The translations under genes were made by a program, and so were the position numbers. From positions 1 to 20,250 of IMG/VR virus record IMGVR_UViG_3300034190_000779: 20,250 bases of DNA, one strand, 5' to 3'. This document shows, piece by piece, positions 5,233 through 13,001 of this stretch. The number at the start of each line of letters is the position of its first letter. The first letter of the stretch is position 1. Source of the stretch: a virus. The notes below the pieces were generated by a model, which saw nothing but the letters and a program-made list of their open reading frames with translations, did not search any database and was not told the origin of the DNA.

Positions 5233-6064
5233 AGAAACGACCACAACAGAAGATAATCCTGTTGCAGAAACTCCTGCAGAAACAACTGCAGAAACTACTG
5301 TATTAGGATCTACTGAAAGTGATAATCAAGATTGGAAATCAACATTATCTGATGATTTAAAAAATGATCCTACATTATCTAATTTTAAAGATGTAGAGTC
5401 ATTAGCTAAAACAGTAGTACATCAACAAAAAGTATTAGGAAGCAGAATGCCTATACCTAAAACTGATGAAGAAAAATTAGAAGTATATAATAAATTAGGT
5501 AGACCAGAAACAGCAGATAAATATGAGGTATCTATACCTAATGATTATCAATCATATATACCAGAACAAAATTTAAATGAATTTAAAAATGTAGCACATA
5601 AAATTGGTTTAAATAATGAACAGGTGAAAGCATTAGTAGATTATCAAATTAATACTATTAATTATGAAATGGAAAATCAACCTGCACAAATTGAAGCAAG
5701 TCGTATAGAATCTGAAAAAACATTAAAAGAAGAATGGGGATATAACTACGATAAAAACGTATCTAAAGCCAAAAGAGCATTACAAGTTTATGGTGATCCA
5801 GAAATTATGGAACTTATGAATACAGAAGCAGGAAATCACCCTGCAGTTATTAAAATGTTTGCAAGACTTGGTGAAGATGTAACAGAGGATATGGCTAGAA
5901 ATACTCAAAATAATAGTTTAGCAGTATCTCCATTAGATGCTCAAGATGAAATTACAAGTATTTATGATGACCCAGAACACGCATATCATGATCCAAAACA
6001 TAGAGATCATGCCGCTGCGGTAGAAAGAGTAAGACAATTACACGAAAAGGTATTCCCAAGTTAA
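5225..6064 (+). CDS. Capsid scaffolding protein
   Basis: A 279-aa acidic protein that should direct procapsid assembly and then leave the head. ATG 5225 follows AAGGAG (5212-5217). After a Thr/Glu-rich, probably disordered start comes W-K-S-T-L-S-D-D-L-K-N-D-P-T-L (37-51), then F-K-D-V-E-S-L-A-K-T-V-V (54-65). The segment P-K-T-D-E-E...N-K-L-G-R-P-E-T-A-D-K-Y (about 78-100) follows; this is a widespread signature of podophage scaffolds. The C-terminal part is helical, ending in a His-rich D-P-K-H-R-D-H-A-A-A-V segment, and the basic C-terminus probably binds the capsid protein. The N-terminus holds a three-unit 12-bp repeat. Position between portal and capsid supports the call. Confidence 0.9.
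   Translation: MIEETTTTEDNPVAETPAETTAETTVLGSTESDNQDWKSTLSDDLKNDPTLSNFKDVESLAKTVVHQQKVLGSRMPIPKTDEEKLEVYNKLGRPETADKYEVSIPNDYQSYIPEQNLNEFKNVAHKIGLNNEQVKALVDYQINTINYEMENQPAQIEASRIESEKTLKEEWGYNYDKNVSKAKRALQVYGDPEIMELMNTEAGNHPAVIKMFARLGEDVTEDMARNTQNNSLAVSPLDAQDEITSIYDDPEHAYHDPKHRDHAAAVERVRQLHEKVFPS
5264..5299 (+). repeat. Three tandem 12-bp repeats inside the scaffold gene
   Basis: Units GCAGAAACTCCT (5264-5275), GCAGAAACAACT (5276-5287) and GCAGAAACTACT (5288-5299) differ at one or two bases and encode A-E-T-P, A-E-T-T, A-E-T-T. They lie in the disordered N-terminus of the scaffold and keep the frame, so copy number could vary without breaking the protein. Confidence 0.85.
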
Positions 6065-6210
6065 ATTTTTTGTGTTATTATATTTTGCAATAAGGTTGCC
6101 CTAACGGATAACAACTAAATTAGTCTAACGACTTTAAATAGGTTTCCCTTTTATAAGGACAAAAACTGCAAAAAAAATAATAATATTAATTTTTAAATAA
6201 GGAGAACTCT
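6065..6210 (+). promoter_or_regulatory. Structured leader of the capsid gene
   Basis: A 146-nt non-coding segment, the longest in the window after the start of the scaffold gene and sitting just before the major capsid gene. It holds a repeated CTAACG (6101-6106, 6125-6130). Both copies lie in small hairpins with a TAAC loop: CC/GG around 6102-6105, and AGTC/GACT around 6126-6129. GTTG (6095-6098) can pair with CAAC (6112-6115) outside the first. A palindrome ACTAA-A-TTAGT occupies 6114-6124, and CCTT/AAGG (6147-6158) forms another small hairpin. AAGGAG (6199-6204) is the capsid ribosome site. A promoter, RNA processing site or RNA-level control element is plausible; no sigma-70 promoter is clear. 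Confidence 0.55.
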
Positions 6211-7074
6211 ATGAGTGTTCAAATTACTACAGCTTTTGTAGAACAGTATAAAAGCAACGTATTCCATTTGGCACAACAAAAAGGTTCAAGACTTAGAGAT
6301 GCAGTAAGAAGTGAAACTGTTACAGGTAAATCACATTTCTTTGAAAGAATCGGAGATACTGCGGCTCTAAAGAGAACGTCAAGACATAGTGATACCCCTC
6401 GTGTTGATACTCCACATTCAAGACGTAAGGTTACTATGGATGACTATGATTGGGCTGATTTAGTTGACCAAGAGGATAAAGTGAGAATGTTAATCTCTCC
6501 ACAATCTGAATATGCACAAGCAGGTGCATGGGCAATGGGAAGAGCAATGGATGATGCAATTATTTCTGCAGCTACAGGCAACGCATTTGGCGGTGTTAGT
6601 GGTGGCACAACAGTAGCATTACCATCTGCACAAAAAGTTGTACATGGATCAGCTAATTTAACAATTGCAAAATTGTTAGATGCAAAAAAGATTTTGGATG
6701 AAGCTGAAACAGATCCAGAAGAACCAAGATATTTGATTTGTAGTGCAAACCAACTATCTGATTTCTTAAATATTAATGAAGTAAAATCTTCAGATTTTAA
6801 TACAATCAAAGCGTTAGTACAAGGTGAGATTGATACATATCTGGGATTTAAATTTATTAGAAGTGAGCGTCTAGGACTTGATGGTGATTCAAACCGACAA
6901 GTTTTAGCTTTTTGTCAATCAGCATTAGGTCTTGCTGTTGGTTCAGATATTTCTACAAAAATTTCTGAAAGAGCAGATAAGAACTATGCAACACAAGTAT
7001 TTCTATCTATGACTATCGGTGCTACTCGTATCGAAGATGAAAAGATGGTAGAAATTGCTTGTACAGAATCGTAG
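6211..7074 (+). CDS. Major capsid protein
   Basis: A 287-aa protein with the best ribosome site of the head block (AAGGAG, 6 nt before ATG). It forms the head shell. The order of elements fits an HK97-type fold. An N-terminal arm is followed by a basic extended-loop region with S-R-H-S-D-T-P-R-V-D-T-P-H-S-R-R (57-72), then D-D-Y-D-W-A-D-L-V-D-Q-E-D-K. The long spine helix E-Y-A-Q-A-G-A-W-A-M-G-R-A-M-D-D is at about 100-115. The peripheral domain contains L-L-D-A-K-K-I-L-D-E and the conserved C-S-A-N-Q-L strand. A glycine-rich stretch (123-132) marks a loop. The family is the short podophage capsid type rather than a close T7 gp10 relative. Codon use contains noticeably more C-ending codons than its neighbours, as expected for a highly expressed gene. 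Confidence 0.92.
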   Translation: MSVQITTAFVEQYKSNVFHLAQQKGSRLRDAVRSETVTGKSHFFERIGDTAALKRTSRHSDTPRVDTPHSRRKVTMDDYDWADLVDQEDKVRMLISPQSEYAQAGAWAMGRAMDDAIISAATGNAFGGVSGGTTVALPSAQKVVHGSANLTIAKLLDAKKILDEAETDPEEPRYLICSANQLSDFLNINEVKSSDFNTIKALVQGEIDTYLGFKFIRSERLGLDGDSNRQVLAFCQSALGLAVGSDISTKISERADKNYATQVFLSMTIGATRIEDEKMVEIACTES

Positions 7075-7083
7075 GGGGTAATT

Positions 7084-7629
7084 ATGGCTACAGCAAAATC
7101 AGTAGAAATTACTAATATGGATTCTACACCTAGAACACTTTCTGAGGTTGGAAATGTTCATGGAAAAATGCGTGTATGGGCGGACACTATTGCCGCAGGT
7201 ACAGGCGATATTGACAATGATGATGTAATTATGATGGCAGAAGTACCATCTAATGCAAAAATTATGTCAATTAAACTTTATAATGATGACCTTGATTCAA
7301 ATGGTTCACCATCATTAGCAACTAATGTAGGTCTATACAATGGAACTACTAAGTTTACTATTGATGGAACAGCTACAGAAGCAAATGCTGTTGTTGATGA
7401 AGATTGTTATGCAACTGCAATAACAACTTTACAAGCAGCAAATACTGCAGGTGTAGAAGTTGCATTTGAAGCAAGAAATGTAAATGCCATTGCAAATCAC
7501 GTTTGGGAAGATGGTGGTCTTTCAGAAGATCCTAAAGTTCCATTAAGAATTGCATTAACAATGTCTAATGTTGCAGCAACTGCAGCGGCAGGAGATATTA
7601 CTATGGTAGTTACTTACGTTACTGACTAA
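7084..7629 (+). CDS. Probable capsid decoration or minor structural protein
   Basis: A 181-aa protein from ATG 7084, with a GGGGG-containing ribosome site directly after the capsid stop. I do not recognise a named family. It is rich in Ala, Thr, Val and Asp with alternating strand-like segments (for example I-M-S-I-K-L-Y-N-D-D-L-D and A-G-V-E-V-A-F-E-A) and ends in I-T-M-V-V-T-Y-V-T-D. It has no signal peptide or membrane segment, so an all-beta virion protein is likely. Its placement between the capsid gene and a terminator, with a strong ribosome site, suggests a high-copy head protein such as a decoration (cement) protein. That role is inferred from context. Confidence 0.65.
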   Translation: MATAKSVEITNMDSTPRTLSEVGNVHGKMRVWADTIAAGTGDIDNDDVIMMAEVPSNAKIMSIKLYNDDLDSNGSPSLATNVGLYNGTTKFTIDGTATEANAVVDEDCYATAITTLQAANTAGVEVAFEARNVNAIANHVWEDGGLSEDPKVPLRIALTMSNVAATAAAGDITMVVTYVTD

Positions 7630-7638
7630 CAATAGATA

Positions 7639-7680
7639 AATAGAAGGGGTTTTTTATTGCAGAGAACCCCTTTTATTGTT
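7639..7680 (+). terminator. Strong intrinsic terminator after the capsid/decoration pair
   Basis: GGGGTT (7646-7651) pairs with AACCCC (7665-7670). The inner T-run pairs on through A and G to a 5-nt loop ATTGC (7656-7660), and the outer A/T bases extend the stem (7639-7645 with 7671-7677, one G-T pair). A T-rich tail TTTTATTGTTAT follows. It is the only clear terminator in the window and sits between the head and tail genes, where partial read-through would lower tail gene expression relative to capsid. Confidence 0.9.
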
Positions 7681-7694
7681 ATATTAAGGGTGTT

Positions 7695-8279
7695 ATGGCT
7701 ACAGAAGTTTCAATTTGTTCAAATGCATTAAGAAAATTAGGTGATAGTCCAATAGCATCACTTACCGAAGATACTGAAAGAGCAAGGTTGTGTAATGCTT
7801 TGTACGAACCTGCAAGGGATTCTTTATTAAGATCTCATGCATGGAATTTTGCAATTACAAGAGCAAGTTTAGCACAAATTTCATCAACTCCTGCATTTGA
7901 ATATTCATATCAATATGCATTACCAACAGATCCATTTTGTTTGCGAGTTTTAAAAATGGAGTTTGATGATTATGAATTTAAAATAGAAAATTTAGCAGGA
8001 CAAGGAAGAGTATTATTAACAAATGAAGGTACAGCTAATATAATATATATTGCAAGAATTACTGACCCAAAATTATTTGATTCTATATTTGTAAGTACAT
8101 TAACTGCAAAATTAGCATCTGAAATGGCATATCCTGTTACAAATAGTGCTGCATTGCAAAAAGAAATGGAAAGAATTTATAAATTAAAACTTACAGAAGC
8201 AAGAAGTATAGATTCAACAGAAGGGTTTACGGATGATATTGTATCAGATACTTTTACAGACTTCCGTAAATTTCAATAA
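7695..8279 (+). CDS. Tail tubular protein A (T7 gp11-like)
   Basis: A 194-aa protein, the size of T7 gp11, which forms the adaptor ring between portal and tail nozzle. ATG 7695 has AAGGG (7686-7690) upstream. The N-terminal helical part I-C-S-N-A-L-R-K-L-G-D-S-P-I (7-20), then R-A-R-L-C-N-A-L-Y-E-P-A-R-D and L-L-R-S-H-A-W-N-F-A (about 44-53), is the family hallmark. It is followed by the typical Y-Q-Y-A-L-P-T-D-P strand and a C-terminal helix pair. It is the first gene after the terminator, and its stop shares a base with the next start, so it is co-translated with tail tubular protein B. Confidence 0.92.
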   Translation: MATEVSICSNALRKLGDSPIASLTEDTERARLCNALYEPARDSLLRSHAWNFAITRASLAQISSTPAFEYSYQYALPTDPFCLRVLKMEFDDYEFKIENLAGQGRVLLTNEGTANIIYIARITDPKLFDSIFVSTLTAKLASEMAYPVTNSAALQKEMERIYKLKLTEARSIDSTEGFTDDIVSDTFTDFRKFQ

Positions 8280-10747
8280 TGGCTAGAGTACATCCTTTTC
8301 AAACTAATTTTACAGCAGGAGAGTTATCACCTAAATTACATGGTCAAGTTGATTTTAAAAAATATAATAATGGTGTAGAAACATTAAAAAATATGATTGT
8401 GTTTCCGCAAGGCGGAGCAACAAGACGATATGGATCAAGATTTGTATGTGAGGTAAAAAATTCTGCAAATGCGACACGATTAATACCTTTTGAATTTAAT
8501 ATTGAACAAACATATATATTAGAGTTTGGTAATCAATATATAAGATTTTATAAAGATAGTGGGCAAATAACAGAAGCTACAAAAAGTATATCGGCTATTA
8601 CAAAAGCAAATCCTGCAGTAGTTACAGCAGCATCTCATGGTTACTCTAATGGAGATCATGTATGGATTAATGATGTTGGGGGTATGACAGAACTAAATGG
8701 TAGACGATTTACAGTTGCAAATAAAACTACAAATACATTTGAATTATCTGGAGTAAATTCAAGTAGTTACACAACTTATACTTCTGGTGGTACAGCAGCT
8801 AAAGTATATGAAATAGCAACAGAATATACATCAGCACAATTATCAGAATTACAATTTGCACAATCTGCAGATGTTATGTATATAGTTCACGAATTACACG
8901 AACCAACCAAATTAACAAGAACAGGACATACATCTTGGAGTATTGCAGATGTAGATTTTGAAAAAGGACCATATCTAGATAAAAATACAACTACTACAAC
9001 ATTAAATCCTTCAGCACATACAGTAGGAACAGGAAGAACAGTTGTGGCTAGTTCAACTACAGGTGTAAATGGAGGAGATGGTTTTCAATCTACAGATGTA
9101 GGTAGATTGGTAAGATTTAGAAGTGGACACGCAAAAATTACAGCCGTAGCAGATACATTAAATTTTACAATAGAAATATTAGTAGATTTAGGATCAGCTA
9201 CTGCATCAGATGATTGGCAGTTAGGTGCATATTCTAATACAACAGGATTTCCAAGAGCAGTTAGTTTTTTTGAACAACGATTAATATTTGCAGGATCAAC
9301 AAGTTATCCGCAAACAATATGGGGATCACAATCTGGAATATATGAAAATTTTGATGAAGGTAGTGCAGAAGCGGCAGATGCATTTATATATACTATTGCA
9401 GCTAACAAAGTAAATGCTATAAGATGGTTAGCACCTTCTAAAGATTTAATTGTAGGAACAGCAGGATCTGAATTTAAAGTAAGCCGACCTACAGGTGAAC
9501 CATTACAACCAGATAATATTAATATACAACAACAAACAACGTATGGTGTATATCCGTTAAGACCAATACAAATTGGTAATTTAATTTTATTTGTACAAAG
9601 ACAGCAGCGTAAAGTAAGACAATTTTATTATAGATTTGAAGATGATGCTTATACTGCTCCAGATATGACAATATTAGCAGAACATATTACAGATACAGGT
9701 ATTAAAGAAGTAGATTATGCACAAGAACCAGATGCTATTTATTGGGCAGTTAGAAATGATGGTGTATTATTAGGAATGACATTTAATAGAGAAGAAGATG
9801 TTGTAGCATGGCATAGACATGAATTTGGTGGTGAAATAAAATATACTTTTAACGGAGCAAGTGCGGTTACAACAAATACAGATGATGCAAATAATAATGG
9901 ATATATAACAATAAGTTCACATGGATTTAGTACAGGAGATAAGGTTACTTATAAAACAGGAGGGGGGACTGCAATAGATGGTCTTGAAGATAGTAAAGAA
10001 TATTATGTATATGCACGAGATGCAAATACTATAGAGTTAGCATTAACTTATAAACAAGCTATAGATAGAACAGTTATACAATTAGCTGATGGTAGTGGAG
10101 CAAGTCATAGTATTGCAAGTATTGCTAAAACAATGAGTGTAGCAAGTATTCCAGAAGGTGGTGAGGATCAAGTATGGTGTATTGTTAAAAGAAGAATAAA
10201 TGGAAATATAGTTCAATATGTAGAATATTTGGATAAAACTATTAATACTGACTCAACATTAGTTGGTGTTGTAAATGGAGATTCTAGTAATTTAACATCA
10301 TTAGATCATTTAGAAGGTCAAAGTTCTACTATTTTAATAGGAGATGCAATATATCCAAAACAAACAGTTACTAGCGGTGCAATTACAATTAGTTTACCAT
10401 CAACTACTTCGACAAAAACTGTTGAAGTAGGATTAGGTTATACATCTACATTAAAAACATTAAGAGTAGAAGCAGGTGGGCAAACAGGCACTTCACAAGG
10501 TCGTAAAAAAAGATATAATGAGGTTATGGTAAGATTGTTAAATACAGTAGGAGCAACAATAAATGGAGATCAATTACCATTCAGAACATCATCTACACCT
10601 ATGGGTCAGAATATACCAGAGTTTACAGGAGATAAACGAGTAACAAATTTAGGTTGGGATAGAGATGGTCAAATTACTGTAGAACAAACACAACCATTAC
10701 CTATGACAATATTAGGAATAACAGGAACATTAGTAACGAGTGATTAA
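8279..10747 (+). CDS. Tail tubular protein B / tail nozzle (T7 gp12-like) with inserted beta modules
   Basis: An 822-aa protein that forms the lower tail tube and nozzle. It begins with the family signature F-T-A-G-E-L-S-P-K-L-H-G-Q-V-D (11-25), L-K-N-M-I-V-F-P-Q-G-G-A-T-R-R (36-50). Later it has D-V-G-R-L-V-R-F, D-W-Q-L-G-A-Y-S and F-F-E-Q-R-L-I-F-A-G, all typical of this group. Two modules look like insertions: about 104-176 (A-S-H-G-Y-S-N-G-D-H-V-W-I...F-E-L-S) and about 531-618 (S-S-H-G-F-S-T-G-D-K-V-T-Y...I-E-L-A). They share S-H-G-[YF]-S-x-G-D-x-V and resemble the small beta domain annotated in phages as FCCH-like (after E1 enzymes). They may decorate the tube surface. The start has no clear ribosome site and relies on a TAATG overlap. 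Confidence 0.9.
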   Translation: MARVHPFQTNFTAGELSPKLHGQVDFKKYNNGVETLKNMIVFPQGGATRRYGSRFVCEVKNSANATRLIPFEFNIEQTYILEFGNQYIRFYKDSGQITEATKSISAITKANPAVVTAASHGYSNGDHVWINDVGGMTELNGRRFTVANKTTNTFELSGVNSSSYTTYTSGGTAAKVYEIATEYTSAQLSELQFAQSADVMYIVHELHEPTKLTRTGHTSWSIADVDFEKGPYLDKNTTTTTLNPSAHTVGTGRTVVASSTTGVNGGDGFQSTDVGRLVRFRSGHAKITAVADTLNFTIEILVDLGSATASDDWQLGAYSNTTGFPRAVSFFEQRLIFAGSTSYPQTIWGSQSGIYENFDEGSAEAADAFIYTIAANKVNAIRWLAPSKDLIVGTAGSEFKVSRPTGEPLQPDNINIQQQTTYGVYPLRPIQIGNLILFVQRQQRKVRQFYYRFEDDAYTAPDMTILAEHITDTGIKEVDYAQEPDAIYWAVRNDGVLLGMTFNREEDVVAWHRHEFGGEIKYTFNGASAVTTNTDDANNNGYITISSHGFSTGDKVTYKTGGGTAIDGLEDSKEYYVYARDANTIELALTYKQAIDRTVIQLADGSGASHSIASIAKTMSVASIPEGGEDQVWCIVKRRINGNIVQYVEYLDKTINTDSTLVGVVNGDSSNLTSLDHLEGQSSTILIGDAIYPKQTVTSGAITISLPSTTSTKTVEVGLGYTSTLKTLRVEAGGQTGTSQGRKKRYNEVMVRLLNTVGATINGDQLPFRTSSTPMGQNIPEFTGDKRVTNLGWDRDGQITVEQTQPLPMTILGITGTLVTSD

Positions 10748-10749
10748 TT

Positions 10750-11208
10750 ATGGCATTTAATTGGGCATTAGCAGGATTTATTTTTAGTGGTGTAACAACT
10801 GTTGGCTCTACAATTATGAGTATATCGCAAGCACGACAAAATAAAAAACAAATACAAGCAAATGCTGCTTGGGAAGCATATAATCAAAAAATGGAATTAG
10901 AAATAGAAAAACAAAGAAGATTAAGAGAACAAACAAAATTAATGAGTGAACAAAGAGCAAGAATAGGAATGTCTGGTGTTCAATACACAGGATCTCCGTT
11001 ACTAGCTGTTAAAGAAGATTATAATGATTTTTTAAGTGATATGCATAATTTAGCAAGAGTAGCACAATCACAAAGCACAGGTTTAGATATAGAAACTCAA
11101 GGATTATTAGCAAATGAAACTAATAATATGATTGGTTCTGTAGTAACAGGTGCAGGAGATTTAGCTTCGGCAGGTATGAATTATAAAATAATGAAAGAAA
11201 TATTATAA
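10750..11208 (+). CDS. Internal virion protein A (T7 gp14-like ejection protein)
   Basis: A 152-aa protein. A hydrophobic stretch at about 6-25 (L-A-G-F-I-F-S-G-V-T-T-V-G) could insert into a membrane and is followed by a charged, probably coiled helix (28-72). R-A-R-I-G-M-S-G-V-Q-Y-T-G-S-P (69-83) is the conserved core seen in small podophage internal proteins. A second mildly hydrophobic stretch lies near the C-terminus (125-143). T7 gp14, the functional counterpart, is ejected first and forms an outer-membrane pore. Order (after gp12-like, before gp15- and gp16-like genes) supports this. The start is 2 nt after the previous stop with only a weak GAG, and the stop overlaps the next ATG. Confidence 0.82.
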   Translation: MAFNWALAGFIFSGVTTVGSTIMSISQARQNKKQIQANAAWEAYNQKMELEIEKQRRLREQTKLMSEQRARIGMSGVQYTGSPLLAVKEDYNDFLSDMHNLARVAQSQSTGLDIETQGLLANETNNMIGSVVTGAGDLASAGMNYKIMKEIL

Positions 11209-13001
11209 TGAGATTACCAAGATATGAACGACAAGGACAAGGGTTAGGAAGAGCATCACGCTCTTTAACTGCAGGTGTACAAACATCAAGTTTAGGTGGG
11301 CAGGTATCAAAAGGCATATCTGATGTAGCTAATAAATTTTTAGAATATCAAGCAAAAATGCAAGTAGCTGAAAGAGATGCAAAAGTAAAATTAAAAACAG
11401 CAGAAGCAAGTAGTCAAATTACAAATAAATTATTAGAATTTCAAGATCCAAGAAATCCTAATTATTTAAATCCAAGTTCTTGGGAAAATGATTATGATAC
11501 TTATGCAGAAAAAATACAAGAACAATATAAAACAGAATTTGGAGATGATTATAAATATATTGCACCATCTTTAATAAACAAGTTAACAGAAGGTAGAATT
11601 AAAACAAAAGAAACTGTATTTAATCAAATATTAAAAAATCAAAAAAATGCTTTTGAAACAGAAAGATCAACATATATAGATGGTATTAATAGTTATACAA
11701 AACCTCAAGAATTTATTACAAATTATGAAATACATAAAAACAGTATGGAATCGTATAGAAAAAATGGATTGTATGGAGATAAAGAATTTGAAGAGCAAAT
11801 AAGAAAAGATAAATATTTTACAAATTATAAATATTTAGAAAATGAAGCTATTGCAAGTGCAACAGTTGTAAGTCCTACAGGTCAAAATAATATAGATTGG
11901 AGTTCTGCATTACAAAGATTAAAAGACACTAAAAATAAATTTTATGATATTGAAGGTAACGAATTAACTGTAGATGATGAATTAAGGCAAAAATTAATTA
12001 AAGATGTAGGGGAAAAATCAAAAACACAAAAGGCATTATTTACAGATGAATTAGGTTTGCAGCAAATAAATAATATAAAATCTGTTCGTAAAGATTTAAT
12101 AGAAATACAAAATAAAACACCTTATGGTATGGAAAAACAAAAAACTTTTTTAGATGAATTAGCAAATGGTGGATATGGTAAATTATCTGATACTCAATTA
12201 AAAGGAGCGGCTTCGTTATTTAGAACAATAATAAAAGAAGATACAGATAGATCGGAAACTCCAGAAGGTATTTTAGCAAATACAATTTTATCAGTTTTTG
12301 TAAATAGTGGAATAATAGATACAGTTGCAGAACAACAAATTATACATGAAGCAGCAAAAGATGGATTGTTAAAATTAGAAAGATATGACAAATTAAACAA
12401 AAAATCAGAAAGTAATATGAAAGTAATAGCAAAAGAAAATTCTGTATATTACAAACGAGCAATGGGAATGGTAGCTAAAGAGTTAGGGCAAAAAGACCCA
12501 ACATCTATTTTTAAAAATTTAGGTCCAGATGCAACTATGGATTCTATATTAGAAGCATTCGATCAAAATTATGACCAAGAAACATTTATGGCGGTAGCTT
12601 ATATAGATGACATTTTAGAATATGGTGAAAGAAAAGGTATAACTATTAAAGAAATGTTAACACCAAAAACTACAATGAATCCAAATGGAATGATTGAAGA
12701 TCTGGTAAAATATGTAAAAGGTATAAAACAAGAAAATGTTGCTAAACAAACATTTAATAATTTTCAATTACCTACTAATTTTAAATTAGAAGATGCATAT
12801 TATTTTTCTGCAGATAATTGGTTTAAAGGAAAAAAACCAACACTACCACAAATGCCGCCTAAAAAACCAGATGAGAAATTAACAGATTATATATTAAGAA
12901 TAAAAGGTCAACTTCCTACAGATGGTTTATCTATTAATAGAGGTATTAATACAATAGATAGTTTAGACACAAATCAATTTATTTTGCCAATATTAGAATG
13001 A
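11208..13001 (+). CDS. Internal virion protein B (T7 gp15-like ejection protein)
   Basis: A 597-aa, largely helical and charged protein whose place between the gp14-like and gp16-like genes marks it as the gp15 counterpart, which forms the periplasmic part of the ejection channel. The N-terminus carries R-Y-E-R-Q-G-Q-G-L-G-R-A-S-R-S-L, then a probable coiled coil at about 43-80 (F-L-E-Y-Q-A-K-M-Q-V-A-E-R-D-A). W-E-N-D-Y-D-T-Y-A-E-K-I (about 93-104) is followed by helix after helix to the C-terminus. There is no signal peptide or enzyme motif. It overlaps the flanking genes by 1 nt and 4 nt, and neither start has a strong ribosome site, so translation is probably coupled. Sequence similarity alone would not name it. 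Confidence 0.75.
   Translation: MRLPRYERQGQGLGRASRSLTAGVQTSSLGGQVSKGISDVANKFLEYQAKMQVAERDAKVKLKTAEASSQITNKLLEFQDPRNPNYLNPSSWENDYDTYAEKIQEQYKTEFGDDYKYIAPSLINKLTEGRIKTKETVFNQILKNQKNAFETERSTYIDGINSYTKPQEFITNYEIHKNSMESYRKNGLYGDKEFEEQIRKDKYFTNYKYLENEAIASATVVSPTGQNNIDWSSALQRLKDTKNKFYDIEGNELTVDDELRQKLIKDVGEKSKTQKALFTDELGLQQINNIKSVRKDLIEIQNKTPYGMEKQKTFLDELANGGYGKLSDTQLKGAASLFRTIIKEDTDRSETPEGILANTILSVFVNSGIIDTVAEQQIIHEAAKDGLLKLERYDKLNKKSESNMKVIAKENSVYYKRAMGMVAKELGQKDPTSIFKNLGPDATMDSILEAFDQNYDQETFMAVAYIDDILEYGERKGITIKEMLTPKTTMNPNGMIEDLVKYVKGIKQENVAKQTFNNFQLPTNFKLEDAYYFSADNWFKGKKPTLPQMPPKKPDEKLTDYILRIKGQLPTDGLSINRGINTIDSLDTNQFILPILE

Noticed and set aside
6073-6086. Sigma-70-like -10 box (TTATTATATTTT) before the capsid gene
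   Set aside because: No -35 element at a fitting distance, and such AT runs are expected by chance at this base composition.
6065-6210. Factor-independent terminator between scaffold and capsid genes
   Set aside because: The hairpins have only 4-5 bp stems and are not followed by a T run, unlike the clear terminator at 7639-7680.
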